Source: Atherix ibis (taxonomy: Eukaryota; Arthropoda; Insecta; Diptera; Athericidae). From it: 64,000 bases of DNA. Within the stretch, counting starts at the first letter, position 1, and every line of letters begins with the position of its first letter. The notes below the pieces were generated by a model. It worked only from the letters and a program-made list of their open reading frames with translations. It did not search any database and was not told where the DNA came from. Where the stretch lies: NCBI GenBank assembly GCA_958298945.1, contig OY282608.1, positions 22,669,933 through 22,733,932 of the forward strand, given 5' to 3'. Positions 27,701 to 42,629 of this stretch are shown here, piece by piece. The translations under genes were made by a program, and so were the position numbers.

Positions 27701-28560
27701 CAACAAACCAACAAGCCAACAAACCAACAGACCTACAAACCAACAAACCAAGTAACCAAAAAGCCAACAAAATAACAAACCAACAAGCCAACAAGCCAAC
27801 AAACCAACAAGCCAACAAACCAACAAACCAACAAAGCAACAAGCCAACAAGCCAACAAACCAACAAACCAACAAGCCAAAAAACCAACAAACCAACAAGC
27901 CAACAAGTCAACAAACCAACAAGCCAACAAACCAAGTAACCAAAAAGCCAACAAACTAACAAACCAACAAACCAACAAGCCAACAAACCAACAAGCCAAC
28001 AAACCAACAAACCAATAAAGCAACAAGCCAACAAGCCAACAAACCAACAAACTAACAAGCCAACAAACCAACAAACCAACAAGCCAACAAGCCAACAAAC
28101 CAACAAACCAACAAACCAAGTAACCAAAAAGCCAATAAACTAACAAACCAACAAGCCAACAAGCCAACAAACCAACAAACCAACAAGCCAACAAGCCAAC
28201 AAACCAACAAACCAACAAACCAACAAACCAACAAACTAAGTAACCAACAAACCAACAAACCAACAAACCAACAAGCCAACAAGCCAACAAGCCAACAAAC
28301 CAACAAACCAACAAGCCAACAAACTAACAAACCAACAAGCCAACAAACCAACAAACCAACAAACCAACAAACCAACAAACCAACAAACCAACAAACCAAC
28401 AAACCAACAAGCCAACAAGCCAACAAACCAACAAGCCAACAAACCAACAAACCAACAAAGCAACAAGCCATCAAGCCAACAAACCAACAAACCAACAAGC
28501 CTACAAACCAACAAACCAACAAGCCAACACGCCAACAAACCAACAAACCAACAAACCAAG
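24775..28560. repeat. Mosaic satellite between family B blocks
   Basis: Octamers continue with cassettes of the kinds seen to the left, including accaacga at 26563 and acgaacta at 27147. No phase slip was noticed here. No gene or unique sequence is visible. Confidence 0.8.
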
Positions 28561-29010
28561 TAACCAAAAAGCCAACAAACTAACAAACCAGAAAGCCAAC
28601 AAGCCAACAAATCAACAAACCAACAAACCAACAAGCCAACAAACCAACAAAAAAATAAACGAACAAACCAACAAACCAACAAACCAACAAACCAACAAGC
28701 CAACAAGCCAACAAACCAACAAACGAAAAAACCAACAAACCAACAAACCAACAAACCAAAAAACCAACAAACCAAAAAACCAACAAACCAAAAAACCAAC
28801 AAACCAACAAACCAACAAACCAACAAGCCAACAAGCCAACAAACCAACAAACCAACAAACCAACAAGCCAACAAACCAACAAGGCAACAAATCAACAAAC
28901 CAACAAACCAAGTAACCAAAAAGCCAACAAACTAACAAACCAACAAGCCAACAATCCATCAAACCGACAAACCAACAAAGCAACAAGCCAGCAAGCCAAC
29001 AAACCAACAA
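28561..29010. repeat. Family B block, copy 3 (left part only)
   Basis: accagaaa at 28587, ggcaacaa at 28883, then a tccatcaa unit and accgacaa at 28955. The spacing to copy 2 is 5,031 bases, one less than 629 octamers, as expected from the single-base loss at 24484. After about 29010 it diverges with accaccaa units. Confidence 0.83.
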
Positions 29011-29314
29011 ATCAACAAGCCAACAAACCAACAAACCAACAAGCCAACAAGCCAACAAACCAACAAACCACCAAACCAACAAGCCAACAAACCAACAAAC
29101 CAACAAGCAAACAAACCAAAAAACCAACAAACCAACAAGCCAACAAACCAACAAACCAACATACCAAAAAACCAACAAACCAACAAACCAACAAACCAAC
29201 AAACCAACAAACCAACAGACCAACAAACCAACAAGCCAACAAGCCAACAAACCAACAAACCAACAAACCAACAAGCCAACAAACCAACAAGCCAACAAAC
29301 CAACAAACCAACAA

Positions 29315-31506
29315 ACCAAGTAACCAAAAAGCCAACAAACTAACAAACCAACAAGCCAACAAGCCAACAAACCAACAAACCAACAAAGCAACAAACCAAA
29401 AAACCAACAAACCAAAAAACCAACAAACCAACAAACCATCAAACGAACAAAGCAACAAGCCAACAAACCAACAAACCAACAAACCACCAAGCCAACAAAC
29501 CAACATACCAACAAGCCAACAAACCAACAAACCAACAAACCAACAAACCAACAAGCCAACAAACCAACAAACCAACAAACCAACAAGCCAACAAACCAAC
29601 AAACCCACAAACCAACAAACCAACATGCCAACAAACCAACAAACTGAGTAACCAACACGCTAACAAACCAACAAACCAACAACCCAACAAGCCAACAAAC
29701 CAACAAACCAACAAACCAACAAACCAACAAACCAACAAACCAAGTAACCAACAAACCAACAAACCATCAAACGAACAAAGCAACAAACCAACAAACCAAC
29801 AAACCAACAAGCCAACAAACCAACAAACAAATAAACCAACAAACCAACACACAAACAAACCAACAAACTAACAAACCAACAAACCAACAAACCAACAAAC
29901 CAACAAACGAACAAACCAAAAAACCAACAAACCAACAAACCAACAAGCCAACAAGCCAACAAACCAACAAGCCAACAAGCCAACAAACCAACAAACCAAC
30001 AAACCAACAAGCCAACAAACCAACAAACCAACAAACCAACAAACCAACAAGCCAACAAACCAACAAACAAATAAACCAATAAACCAAAAAACCAACAAAC
30101 CAACAAACCAACAAACCAACAAACCAACAAACCAACCAGCCAACAAACCAACAAACCAAGAAACCAACAAGCCAACAAACCAAGAAACAAATAAACCAAC
30201 AAACCAACAAACCAACAAATCAACAAAACAAAAAACCAACAAACGAACTAATCAACAACCCAACAAACTAAGTAACCAACAAGCCAACAAACCAACAAAC
30301 CAACAAGCCAACAAGCCAACAAACCAACAAAACAACAAGCCAACAAACCAACAAACCAACAAACTAACAAACCAACAAACCAACAAACCAACAAACCAAC
30401 AAGCCAACAAACCAACAAAAATATAAACCAACAAACCAAAAAACCAACAAACCAACAAACCAACAAACCAACAAACCAACAAACCAACAAACCAACAAGC
30501 CACCAAACCAACAAACCAACAAACCAACAAACCAAGTAACCAAAAGGCCAACAAACTAACAAACCAACAAGTCAACAAGCCAACAAACCAACAAGCCAAC
30601 AAACCAAAAAAACCAACAAAGCAACAAGCCAACAAGCCAACAAACCAACAAACCAACAAACCAAGTAACCAAAAGGCCAACAAACTAACAAACCAACAAG
30701 CCAACAAGCCAACAAACCAACAAGCCAATAAACCAACAAACCAACAAACCAACAAACCAACAAACCAACATGCCAACAACCAACAAACTAAGTAACCAAA
30801 AAGCCAACAAACCAGCAAACCAACAAGCCAACAAGCCAACAAACCAACAAACCAACAAACCAACAAGCCAACAAATCAACAAGCCAACAAATCAACAAGC
30901 CAACAAACCAACAAACCAACAAGCCAACAAGCCAACAAACCAACAAACCAACAAACCAACAAACCAACAAGCTAATAAACCAACAAACCAACAAACCAAC
31001 AAACCAACAAACCAACAAACCAACAAACCAACATGCCAACAAACCAACAAACTAAGTAACCAAAAAGCCAACAAACCAGCAAACCAACAAGCCAACAAGC
31101 CAACAAACCAACAAACCAGCAAACCAACAAGCCAACAAATCAACAAGCCAAGAAATCAACAAGCCAACAAACCAACAAACCAACAAGCCAACAAGCCAAC
31201 AAACCAACAAACCAACAAACCAACAAACCAACAAGCCAATAAACCAACAAACCAACAAGCTAACAAACCAACAAACCAACAAACCAACAAACCAACAAGC
31301 CAACAAGCCAACAAACCAACAAAGCAACAAGCCAACAAACCAAGAAGCAAACAAACCAACATACCAACAAACCAAGTAACCAAAAAGCCAACAAACTAAC
31401 AAACCAACAAGCCGACAAGCCAACAAACCAACAAGCCAACAAACCAACAAACCAACAACCCAACAAGCCAACAAACCAACAAGCCAACAAACCAACAAAC
31501 CAACAA
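29315..31506. repeat. 2,192-base higher-order repeat family C, copy 1
   Basis: Starts at an accaagta cassette (29315). Markers: acgaacaa 29443, accaacac followed by gctaacaa 29651, acgaacta 30243, a 9-base unit 30603. The next copy repeats these 2,192 bases (274 octamers) to the right. Confidence 0.88.
30603..30611. repeat. 9-base unit shared by both family C copies (copy 1)
   Basis: One extra A in accaaaaa. The equivalent unit in copy 2 is 32788-32796, so the insertion is older than the 2.2-kb duplication. Confidence 0.85.
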
Positions 31507-32420
31507 ACCAAGTAACCAAAAAGCCAACAAACTAACAAACCAACAAGCCAACAAGCCCACAAACCAACAAACCAACAAAGCAACAAACCAAAAAACCAAC
31601 AAACCAAAAAACCAACAAACCAACAAACCATCAAACGAACAAAGCAACAAGCCAACAAACCAACAAACCAACAAACCACCAAGCCAACAAACCAACAAAC
31701 CAACAAGCCAACAAACCAACAAACCAACAAACCAACAAACCAACAAGCCAACAAACCAACAAACCAACAAACCAACAAGCCAACAAACCAACAAACCAAC
31801 AAACCAACAAACCAACATGCCAACAAACCAACAAACTAAGTAACCAACACGCTAACAAACCAACAAACCAACAACCCAACAAGCCAACAAACCAACAAAC
31901 CAACAAACCAACAAACCAACAAACCAACAAACCAACAAACCAAGTAACCAACAAACCAACAAACCATCAAACGAACAAAGCAACAAACCAACAAACCAAC
32001 AAACCAACAAGCCAACAAACCAACAAACAAATAAACCAACAAACCAACACACAAACAAACCAACAAACTAACAATCCAACAAACCAACAAACCAACAATC
32101 CAACAAACGAACAAACCAAAAAACCAACAAAAACCAACAAACCAACAAGCCAACAAGCCAACAAACCAACAAGCCAACAAGCCAACAAACCAACAAACCA
32201 ACAAACCAACAAGCCAACAAACCAACAAACCAACAAACCAACAAACCAACAAGCCAACAAACCAACAAACAAATAAACCAATAAACCAAAAAACCGACAA
32301 ACCAACAAACCAACAAACCAACAAACCAACAAACCAACAAGCCAACAAACCAACAAACCAACAAACCAACAAGCCAACAAACCAAGAAACAAATAAACCA
32401 ACAAACCAACAAATCAACAA

Positions 32421-32427
32421 AAAAAAA
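32421..32427. repeat. 7-base unit made only of A
   Basis: Follows an atcaacaa unit and lies just before the acgaacta marker. Copy 1 of the family has a normal-length aacaaaaa-like octamer here, so the deletion is private to copy 2. Confidence 0.8.
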
Positions 32428-32787
32428 ACCAACAAACGAACTAATCAACAACCCAACAAACTAAGTAACCAACAAGCCAACAAACCAACAAACCAACAAG
32501 CCAACAAGCCAACAAACCAACAAAACAACAAGCCAACAAACCAACAAACCAACAAACTAACAAACCAACAAACCAACAAACCAACAAACCAACAAGCCAA
32601 CAAACCAACAAACAAATAAACCAACAAACCAAAAAACCAACAAACCAACAAACCAACAAACCAACAAACCAACAAACCAACAAGCCACCAAACCAACAAA
32701 CCAACAAACCAACAAACCAAGTAACCAAAAGGCCAACAAACTAACAAACCAACAAGCCAACAAGCCAACAAACCAACAAGCCAACAA

Positions 32788-32796
32788 ACCAAAAAA
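32788..32796. repeat. 9-base unit shared by both family C copies (copy 2)
   Basis: Same one-A insertion as at 30603 in the same cassette context, 2,185 bases to the right. Confidence 0.85.
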
Positions 32797-33500
32797 ACCA
32801 ACAAAGCAACAAGCCAACAAGCCAACAAACCAACAAACCAAGAAACCAAGTAACCAAAAAGCCAACAAACTAACAAACCAACAAGCCAACAAGCCAACAA
32901 ACCAACAAGCCAATAAACCAACAAACCAACAAACCAACAAACCAACAAACCAACAAACCAACAAACCAACATGCCAACAAACCAACAAACTAAGTAACCA
33001 ACAAGCCAACAAACCAACAAACCAACAAACCAACATGCCAACAAACCAACAAACTAAGTAACCAAAAAGCCAACAAACCAGCAAACCAACAAGCCAACAA
33101 GCCAACAAACCAGCAAACCAACAAACCAACAAGCCAACAAATCAACAAGCCAACAAATCAACAAGCCAACAAACCAACAAACCAACAAGCCAACAAGCCA
33201 ACAAACCAACAAACCAACAAACCAACAAACCAACAAGCCAATAAACCAACAAACCAACAAGCCAACAAACCAACAAACCAACAAACCAACAAACCAACAA
33301 GCCAACAAGCCAACAAACCAACAAAGCAACAAGCCAACAAACCAAGAAGCCAACAAACCAACATACCAACAAACCAAGTAACCAAAAAGCCAACAAACTA
33401 ACAAACCAACAAGCCAACAAGCCAACAAACCAACAAACCAACAAACCAACAAAGCAACAAACCAACAAACCAACAAACCAACAAACCAACAAGCCAACAA

Positions 33501-36500
33501 GTCAACAAACCAACAAACCAACAAGCTAACAAGCCAACAAACCAACAAACCAACAAAGCAACAAACCAACAAACTAACAAACCAACAAACCAACAAACCA
33601 ACAAACCAACAAACCAACAAGCCAACAAGCCAACAAACCAACAAACCAACAAGCCAACAAGCCAACAAACCAACAAACCAACAAAGCAACAAACCAACAA
33701 ACCAACAAACCAACAAACCAACAAACCAACATACCAACAAGCCAACAAGCCAACAAACCAACAAACTAACAAACAAACAAACCAACAAGCCAACAAACCA
33801 ACAAGCCAACAAACCAACAAACCAAGTAACCAAAAAGCCAACAAACTAACAAACCAAAGAGCCAACAAGCCAACAAACCAAAAAACCAACAAAGCAACAA
33901 GCCAACAAGCCAACAAACCAACAAACCAACAAGCCAACAAACCAACAAACCAACAAGCCAACAAGCCAACAAACCAACAAACCACAAACCAACAAGCCAA
34001 CAAACCAACAAGCCAACAAACCAACAAACCAACAAACCAAGTAACCAAAAAGCCAACAAACTAACAAACCAACAAGCCAACAAACCAACAAACCAACAAG
34101 CCAACAAGCCAACAAGCCAACAAACCAACAAACCAACAAAGCAACAAACCAAAAAACCAACAAACCAAAAAACCAACAAACCAACAAACCATCAAACGAA
34201 CAAAGCAACAAGCCAACAAGCCAACAAACCAATAAACCAACAAAACAATAAGCCAATAAACCAACAAACCAACAAGCCAACAAGCCAACAAACCAACAAA
34301 CCAACAAACCAACAAGCCAACAAACCAACAAACCAATAAGCCAACAAACCAACAAACCAACAAACCAACAAACCAACAAGCCAACAAGCCGATAAACCAA
34401 CAAACCAACAAGCCAACAAACCAACAAACCAACAAGCCAACAAACCAACAAACCAACAAAGCAACATTCCAACAAACACACAAACTAAGTAACCAACAAC
34501 CCAACAAACCAACAAACCAACAAGCCAACACGCCAACAAACCAACAAACCAACAAACCAACAAGCCAACAAACCAACAAACCAACAAACCAACAAAGCAA
34601 GTAACCAAAAGGCCAACAAACTAACAAACCAACAAGCCAACAAGCCAACAAACCAACAAGCCAACAAACCAACAAACCAACAAACCAACAAAGCAAGTAA
34701 CCAAAAGGCCAACAAACTAACAAACCAACAAGCCAACAAGCCAACAAACCAACAAGCCAACAAGCCAACGAACCAACAAGCCAACAAACCAACAAACCAA
34801 CAAACCAACAAACCAACAAATCAACAAACCAACATGCCAACAAACCAACAAACTAAGTAACCAACAAGCCAACAAACCAACAAACCAACAAACCAACATG
34901 CCAACAAACCAACAAACCAACAAGCCAACAAGCCAACAAACCAACAAACCAACAAACCAACAAGCCAACAAGCCAACAAACCCACAAGCCAACAAACCAA
35001 CAAACCAACAAACCAACAAACCAACAAACCAACAAGCCAACAAGCCAACAAAGCAACAAACCAACAAAGCAACAAGCCAACAAACCAACAAGCCAACAAA
35101 CCAACAAACCAAGTAACCAAAAAGCCAACAAACTAACAAACCAACAAGCCAACAAGCCAACAAACGAACAAACCAACAAAGCAACAAACCAACAAACCAA
35201 CAAACCAACAAGCCAACAAGCCAACAAACCAACAAACCAATAAGTTAACAAGCCAACAAACCAACAAACCAACAAAGCAACAAACCAACAAACCAACAAA
35301 CCAACAAACCAACAAACCAACAAACCAACAAGCCAACAAGCCAACAAACCAACAAACCAACAAGCCAAAAAGCCAACAAACCAACAAAACCAACAAAGCA
35401 ACAAACCAACAAACCAACAAACCAACAAACCAACAAACCAACAAACCAACAAGCCAACAAGCCAACAAACCAACAAACTAACAAACGAACAAACCAACAA
35501 GCCAACAAACCAACAAGCCAACAAACCAACAAACCAACAAACCAAGTAACCAAAAATCCAACAAACTACGAACCAACAAGCCAATAAGCCAACAAACCAA
35601 CAAACCAACAAAGCAACAAGCCAACAAGCCAACAAACCAACAAACCAACAAGCCAACAAACCAACAAACCAACAAACCAACAAGCCAACAAGCCAACAAA
35701 CCAATAAACCAACAAACCAACAAGCCAACAAACCAACAAACCAACAAGCAAACAGACCAACAAACCAACAAACCAACAAACCAACAAGCCAACAAACCAA
35801 CAAACCAACAAACCAAAAAACCAACAAACCAACAAACCAACAAACCAACAAACCAACAAACCAACAAGCCAACAAGCCAATAAACCAACAAACCAACAAA
35901 CCAAGAAGCCAACAAACCAACAAGTAAACAAACCAACAAACCAAGTAACCAAAAAGCCAACAAACTAACAAACCAACAAGCCAACAAACCAAAAAGCCAA
36001 CAAGCCAACAAACCAACAAACCAACAAAGCAACAAACCAAAAAACCAACAAACCAAAAAACCAACAAACCAACAAACCATCAAACGAACAAAGCAACAAA
36101 CCAACAAGCCAACAAACCAACAAACCAACAAGCCAACAAACTAACAAACCAACAAGCCAACAAGCCAACAAACCAACAAACCAACAAGCCAACAAACCAA
36201 CAAACCAACAAACCAACATGCCAACAAACCAACAAACTAAGTAACCAACAAGCCAACAAACCAACAAACCAACAAACCAACAAGCCAACAAGCAAACAAA
36301 CCAACAAACCAACAAGCCAACAAACCAACAAACCAAGTAACCAAAAGGCCAACAAACTAACAATCCAACAAGCCAACAAGCCAACAAACCAACAAGCCAA
36401 CAAACCAACAAACCAACAAACCAACAAAGCAACAAGCCAACAAGCCAACAAACAAACAAACCAACAAACCAACAAGCTAAAAACCAACAAACAAATAAAC

Positions 36501-38243
36501 CAACAAACCAAAAAACCAACAAACCAACAAACCAACAAACCAACAAACCAACAAACCAACAAACCAACAAACCAACAAGCCAACAAACCAACAAACCAAC
36601 AAACCAACAAGCCAACAAACTAACAAACAAATAAACCAACAAACCAACAAACCAACAAACCAACAAACCAACTAACCAAAAAACCAACAAACCAACAAGC
36701 CAACAAGCCAACAAACCAACAAGCCAACAAGCCAACAAACCAACAAACCAACAAGCGAACAAACCAACTAACCAACAAACTAACAAACCAACAAACCAAC
36801 AAACCAACAAACCAACAAGCCAGCAAACCAACAAACCAACAAGCGAACAAACCAACTAACCAACAAACTAACAAACCAACAAACCAACAAACCAACAAAC
36901 CAACAAACCAACAAGCCAGCAAACCAACAAACAAATAAACCAACAAACCAAAAAACCAACAAACCAACAAACCAACAAGCCAACAAACCAACAAACCAGC
37001 AAACCAACAAACCAAGTAACCAACAAGCCAACAAACCAACAAACCAAAAACCGACAAGCCAACAAACCAACAAACCAACAAGCCAACAAACCAACAAACC
37101 AACAAACCAACAAACCAACAAACCAACAAGCCAACAAGCCAACAAACCAACAAACCAACAAGCCAACAAACCAACAAACCAGCAAACCAACAAACCAAGT
37201 AACCAACAAGCCAACAAACCAACAAACCAAAAACCGACAAGCCAACAAACCAACAAACCAACAAGCCAACAAACCAACAAACCAACAAACCAACAAACCA
37301 ACAAACCAACAAGCCAACAAGCCAACAAACCAACAAACCAACAAACCAACAAGCCAACAAAACAACAAGCCAACAAACCAACAAACCAACAAACCTACAA
37401 GCCAACAAACCAACAAACCAACAAGCGAACAAACCAACTAACCAACAAACTAACAAACCAACAAACCAACAAACCAACAAACCAACAAGCCAGCAAACCA
37501 ACAAACAAATAAACCAACAAACCAAAAAACCAACAAACCAACAAACCAACAAGCCAACAAACCAACAAACCAGCAAACCAACAAACCAAGTAACCAACAA
37601 GCCAACAAACCAACAAACCAAAAACCGACAAGCCAACAAACCAACAAACCAACAAGCCAACAAACCAACAAACCAACAAACCAACAAACCAACAAACCAA
37701 CAAGCCAACAAGCCAACAAACCAACAAACCAACAAACCAACAAGCCAACAAAACAACAAGCCAACAAACCAACAAACCAACAAACCTACAAGCCAACAAA
37801 CCAACAAACCAACAAACCAAGTAACCAAAAAGCCAACAAACTAACAAACCAACAAGCCAACAAGCCAACAAGCCAACAAACCAACAAACCAACAAGCCAA
37901 CAAACCAACAAACCAACAACCCAACAAACCAACAAACCAACAAACCAACAAGCCAACAAACCAACAAACCAACAAACCAAAAAACCAACAAACACACCAA
38001 CCAACAAACCAACAAACCAACAAACCAACAAGCCAACAAGCCAACAAATTAACAAACCAACAAACCAACAAGCCAAAAAACCAACCAGCCAACAAACCAA
38101 CAAACCAACAAACCAAGTAACCAAAAAGCCAACAAACTAACAAACCAACAAGCCAACAAACCAACAAGCCAACAAGCCAACAAACCAACAAACCAACAAA
38201 GCAACAAACCAAAAAACCAACAAACCAAAAAACCAACAAACCA
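33501..38243. repeat. Mosaic satellite rich in phase slips
   Basis: Octamers throughout. Shifted units occur at 33981 (accacaa), 35380 (9 bases), 35565 (actacga), 36476 (gctaaaa), 37043, 37226 and 37617. No gene or unique sequence is visible. Confidence 0.83.
37043..37049. repeat. 7-base unit accaaaa before accgacaa (first of a recurring pair)
   Basis: The pair of a 7-base accaaaa and an accgacaa octamer recurs at 37226, 37617, 42584, 51058, 55655, 60275 and 62938. After 51 kb the following unit is a derived acgcaaacaa-type form. A shared deletion plus substitution makes it a strong marker of common origin. Confidence 0.88.
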
Positions 38244-40151
38244 TCAAACGAACAAAGCAACAAGCCAACAAGCCAACAAACCAACAAACCAACAAGCCAA
38301 CAAACCAACAAGCCAACAAAGCAACAAACCAACAAACCAACAAGCCAACAAACCAACAAACCAACAAGCCAACAAACCAACAAACCAATAAACCAACAAA
38401 CCAACAAGCCAACAACTCAACAAACCAACAAACCAACAAGCCAACAAACCAACAAACCAACAAGCCAACAAACCAACAAACCAACAAACCAACATGCCAA
38501 CAAACCAACAAACTAAGTAACCAACAAGCCAACAAACCAACAAATCAACAAGCCAACAAGCCAACAAACCAACAAACCAACAAACCAACAAGCCAACAAA
38601 CCAACAAACCATTAAACCAAGTAACCAAAAGGCCAACAAGCCAACAAACCAACAAACCAATAAACCAACAAACCAACAAGCCAACAAGCCAACAAACCAA
38701 CAAACCAACAAGCCAACAAACCAACAAACCAACAAGCCAACAAACCAACAAACCAACAAACCAACATGCCAACAAACCAACAAACTAAGTAACCAACAAG
38801 CCAACAAACCAACAAACCAACAAGCCAACAAGCCAACAAACCAACAAACCAACAAACCAACAAGCCAACAAACCAACAAACCAAGTAACCAAAAGGCCAA
38901 CAAACTAACAATCCAACAAGCCAACAAGCCAACAAACCAACAAGCCAACAAACCAACAAACCAACAAACCAACAAAGCAACAAGCCAACAAGCCAACAAA
39001 CAAACAAACCAACAAACCAAGTAACCAAAAGGCCAACAAACTAACAAACCAACAAGCCAACAAGCCAACAAACCAACAAGCCAACAACCCAACAAACCAA
39101 CAAACCAACAAACCAACAAACCAACAAACCAACAAACCAACAAACCAACATGCCAACAAACCAACAAACTAAGTAACCAACAAGCCAACAAACAAACAAA
39201 CCAACAAACCAACATGCCAACAAACCAACAAACTAAGTAACCAAGAAGCCAACAAACCAACAAACCAACAAGCCAACAAGCCAACAAACCAACAAACCAA
39301 CAAACCAACAACCCAACAAAACAACAAGCCAACAAGCCAACAAACCAACAAACCAACAAGCCAACAAGCCAACAAACGAACAAACCAACAAACCAACAAG
39401 CCAACAAACCAACAAACCAATAAACCAACAAACCAACAAACCAACAAACCAACAAGCAAACAAACCAACAAACCAACAAACCAACAAACCAACAAAGCAA
39501 CAAGCCAACAAGCCAACAAACCAACAAACCAACAACCCAACAAACCAACAAACCAACAAGCCAACAAGCCAACAAACCAACAAACCAACAAACCAACAAG
39601 CCAACAAACCAACAAACCAACAAGCAAACAAACCAACAAACCAACAAACCAACAAACCAACAAAGCAACAAGCCAACAAGCCAACAAACCAACAAACCAA
39701 CAAGCCAACAAACCAACAAACCAACAAAGCAACAAACCAAAAAACCAACAAACCAAAAAACCAACAAACCATCAAACGAACAAAGCAACAAGCCAACAAG
39801 CCAACAAACCAACAAACCAACAAGCCAACAAACCAACAAACCAACAAGCCAACAAGCCAACAAACCAACAAACCAACAAACCAACAAGCCAACAAACCAA
39901 CAAACCAACAAGCCAACAAACCAACAAACCAATAAACCAACAAACCAACAAGCCAACAACTCAACAAACCAACAAACCAACAAGCCAACAAACCAACAAA
40001 CCAACAAGCCAACAAACCAACAAACCAACAAACCAACATGCCAACAAACCAACAAACTAAGTAACCAACAAGCCAACAAACCAACAAATCAACAAGCCAA
40101 CAAGCCAACAAACCAACAAACCAACAAACCAACAAGCCAACAAACCAACAA
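38244..40151. repeat. Family D1, copy 1 (period 1,544)
   Basis: acgaacaa at 38248 and the diagnostic accattaa at 38608. From 38608 the variant order repeats 1,544 bases (193 octamers) to the right; left of it the offset is 1,528, two octamers fewer. Confidence 0.88.
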
Positions 40152-41700
40152 ACCATTAAACCAAGTAACCAAAAGGCCAACAAGCCAACAAACCAACAAA
40201 CCAATAAACCAACAAACCAACAAGCCAACAAGCCAACAAACCAACAAACCAACAAGCCAACAAACCAACAAACCAACAAGCCAACAAACCAACAAACCAA
40301 CAAACCAACATGCCAACAAACCAACAAACTAAGTAACCGACAAGCCAACAAACCAACAAACCAACAAGCCAACAAGCCAACAAACCAACAAACCAACAAA
40401 CCAACAAGCCAACAAACCAACAAACCAAGTAACCAAAAGGCCAACAAACTAACAATCCAACAAGCCAACAAGCCAACAAACCAACAAGCCAACAAACCAA
40501 CAAACCAACAAACCAACAAAGCAACAAGCCAACAAGCCAACAAACAAACAAACCAACAAACCAAGTAACCAAAAGGCCAACAAACTAACAAACCAACAAG
40601 CCAACAAGCCAACAAACCAACAAGCCAACAACCCAACAAACCAACAAACCAACAAACCAACAAACCAACAAACCAACAAACCAACAAACCAACATGCCAA
40701 CAAACCAACAAACTAAGTAACCAACAAGCCAACAAACAAACAAACCAACAAACCAACATGCCAACAAACCAACAAACTAAGTAACCAAAAAACCAACAAA
40801 CCAACAAACCAACAAGCCAACAAGCCAACAAACCAACAAACCAACAAACCAACAAGCCAACAAGCCAACAAACCAACAAACCAACAAGCCAACAAGCCAA
40901 CAAACGAACAAACCAACAAACCAACAAGCCAACAAACCAACAAACCAATAAACCAACAAACCAACAAACCAACAAACCAACAAGCAAACAAACCAAAAAA
41001 CCAACAAACCAACAAACCAACAAAGCAACAAGCCAACAAGCCAACAAACCAACAAACCAACAACCCAACAAACCAACAAACCAACAAGCCAACAAGCCAA
41101 CAAACCAACAAACCAACAAACCAACAAGCCAACAAACCAACAAACCAACAAGCAAACAAACCAACAAACCAACAAACCAACAAACCAACAAAGCAACAAG
41201 CCAACAAGCCAACAAACCAACAAACCAACAACCCAACAAGCAAACAAACCAACAAACCAACAAACCAAGAAACCAACAAACCAACAAACCAACAAGCCAA
41301 CAAACCAACAAACCAACAAACCAACAAACCAACAAGTCAACAAACCAACAAGCTAACAAACCAACAAACCAACAAACCAAGTAACCAAAAAGCCAACAAA
41401 CTAACAAACCAACAAGCCAACAAACCAACAAGCCAACAAGCCAACAAACCAACAAACCATCAAAGCAACAAACCAAAAAACCAACAAACCAAAAAACCAA
41501 CAAACCAACAAACCATCAAACGAACAAAGCAACAAGCCAACAAGCCAACAAACCAACAAACCAACAAGCCAACAAACCAACAAACCAACAAGCCAACAAG
41601 CCAACAAACCAACAAACCAACAAACCAACAAGCCAACAAACCAACAAACCAACAAGCCAACAAACCAACAAACCAACAAACCAACAAACCAACAAGCCAA
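40152..41700. repeat. Family D1, copy 2
   Basis: Diagnostic accattaa at 40152, followed by accaagta and the accaaaag form of the cassette exactly as in copy 1. The right border is approximate. Confidence 0.85.
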
Positions 41701-42629
41701 CAAATCAACAAACCAACAAACCAACATGCCAACAAACCAACAAACTAAGTAACCAACAAGCCAACAAACCAACTAACCAACAAGCCAACAAGCCAACAAG
41801 CCAACAAACCAACAAACCAACAAACCAACAAGCCAACAAACCAACAAACCACCAAACCAACAAACCAAGTAACCAAAAGGCCAACAAACTCACAAATAAA
41901 CAAGCCAACAAGCCAACAAACCAACAAGCCAACAAACCAACAAACCAACAAAGCAACAAGCCAACAAGCCAACAAACCAACAAACCAACAAACCAAGTAA
42001 CCAAAAGGCCAACAAACTAACAAACCAACAAGCCAACAAGCCAACAAACCAACAAGCCAACAAACCAACAAACCAACAAACCAACAAACCAACAAACCAA
42101 CATGCCAACAAACCAACAAACTAAGTAACCAACAAGCCAATAAACCAACAAATCAACAAACCAACATGCCAACAAACCAACAAACTAAGTAACCAAAAAG
42201 CCAACAAACCAACAAACCAACAATCCAACAATCCAACAAACCAACAAACCAACAAACCAACAAGTCAACAAACCAACAAACTAACACACAAACAAACGAA
42301 CTAATCAACAAACCAACAAACTAAGTAACCAATAAGCCAACAAACCAACAAACCAACAAGCCAGCAAGCCAACAAACCAACAAACCAACAAGCGAACAAA
42401 CCAACTAACCAACAAACTAACAAACCAACAAACCAACAAACCAACAAGCCAACAAACCAACAAACCAACAAACAAATAAACCAACAAACCAAAAAGCCAA
42501 CAAACCAACAAACCAACAAGCCAACAAACCAACAAACCAGCAAACCAACAAACCAAGTAACCAACAAGCCAACAAACCAACAAACCAAAAACCGACAAGC
42601 CAACAAACCAACAAACCAACAAGCCAACA
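41701..42629. repeat. Linking satellite between families D1 and D2
   Basis: Octamers with accaacat/actaagta cassettes at about 41723 and 42163, and the accaaaa-accgacaa pair at 42584. No gene is visible. Confidence 0.78.

Larger units (their letters stand above)
31507..33500. repeat. 2,192-base higher-order repeat family C, copy 2
   Basis: accaagta 31507, acgaacaa 31635, accaacac 31843, acgaacta 32436, 9-base unit 32788. The offset to copy 1 moves from 2,192 to 2,193 after a +2 and a -1 slip (32131, 32421), to 2,185 after loss of an octamer, and to about 2,002 near 33357. The right border is approximate. Confidence 0.85.

Noticed and set aside
30770..31399. + strand reading frame of 209 residues starting at an ATG, Q/N/P/T-rich
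   Set aside because: The ATG comes from an accaacat unit followed by a G-type unit, and the protein is only the TNKPTNQQ translation of the satellite. The shorter + strand frames at 34898-35116 and 61937-62194 are the same artefact.
39233..41503. Long - strand open reading frame of about 756 residues, and hundreds like it across the window, reading LVCWFVGL-type octapeptides
   Set aside because: The unmutated octamer has no stop codon on either strand, so long frames are automatic. They overlap in all frames, mostly begin at TTG, have no separate promoter or ribosome site, and end wherever a T-bearing variant octamer creates a stop.
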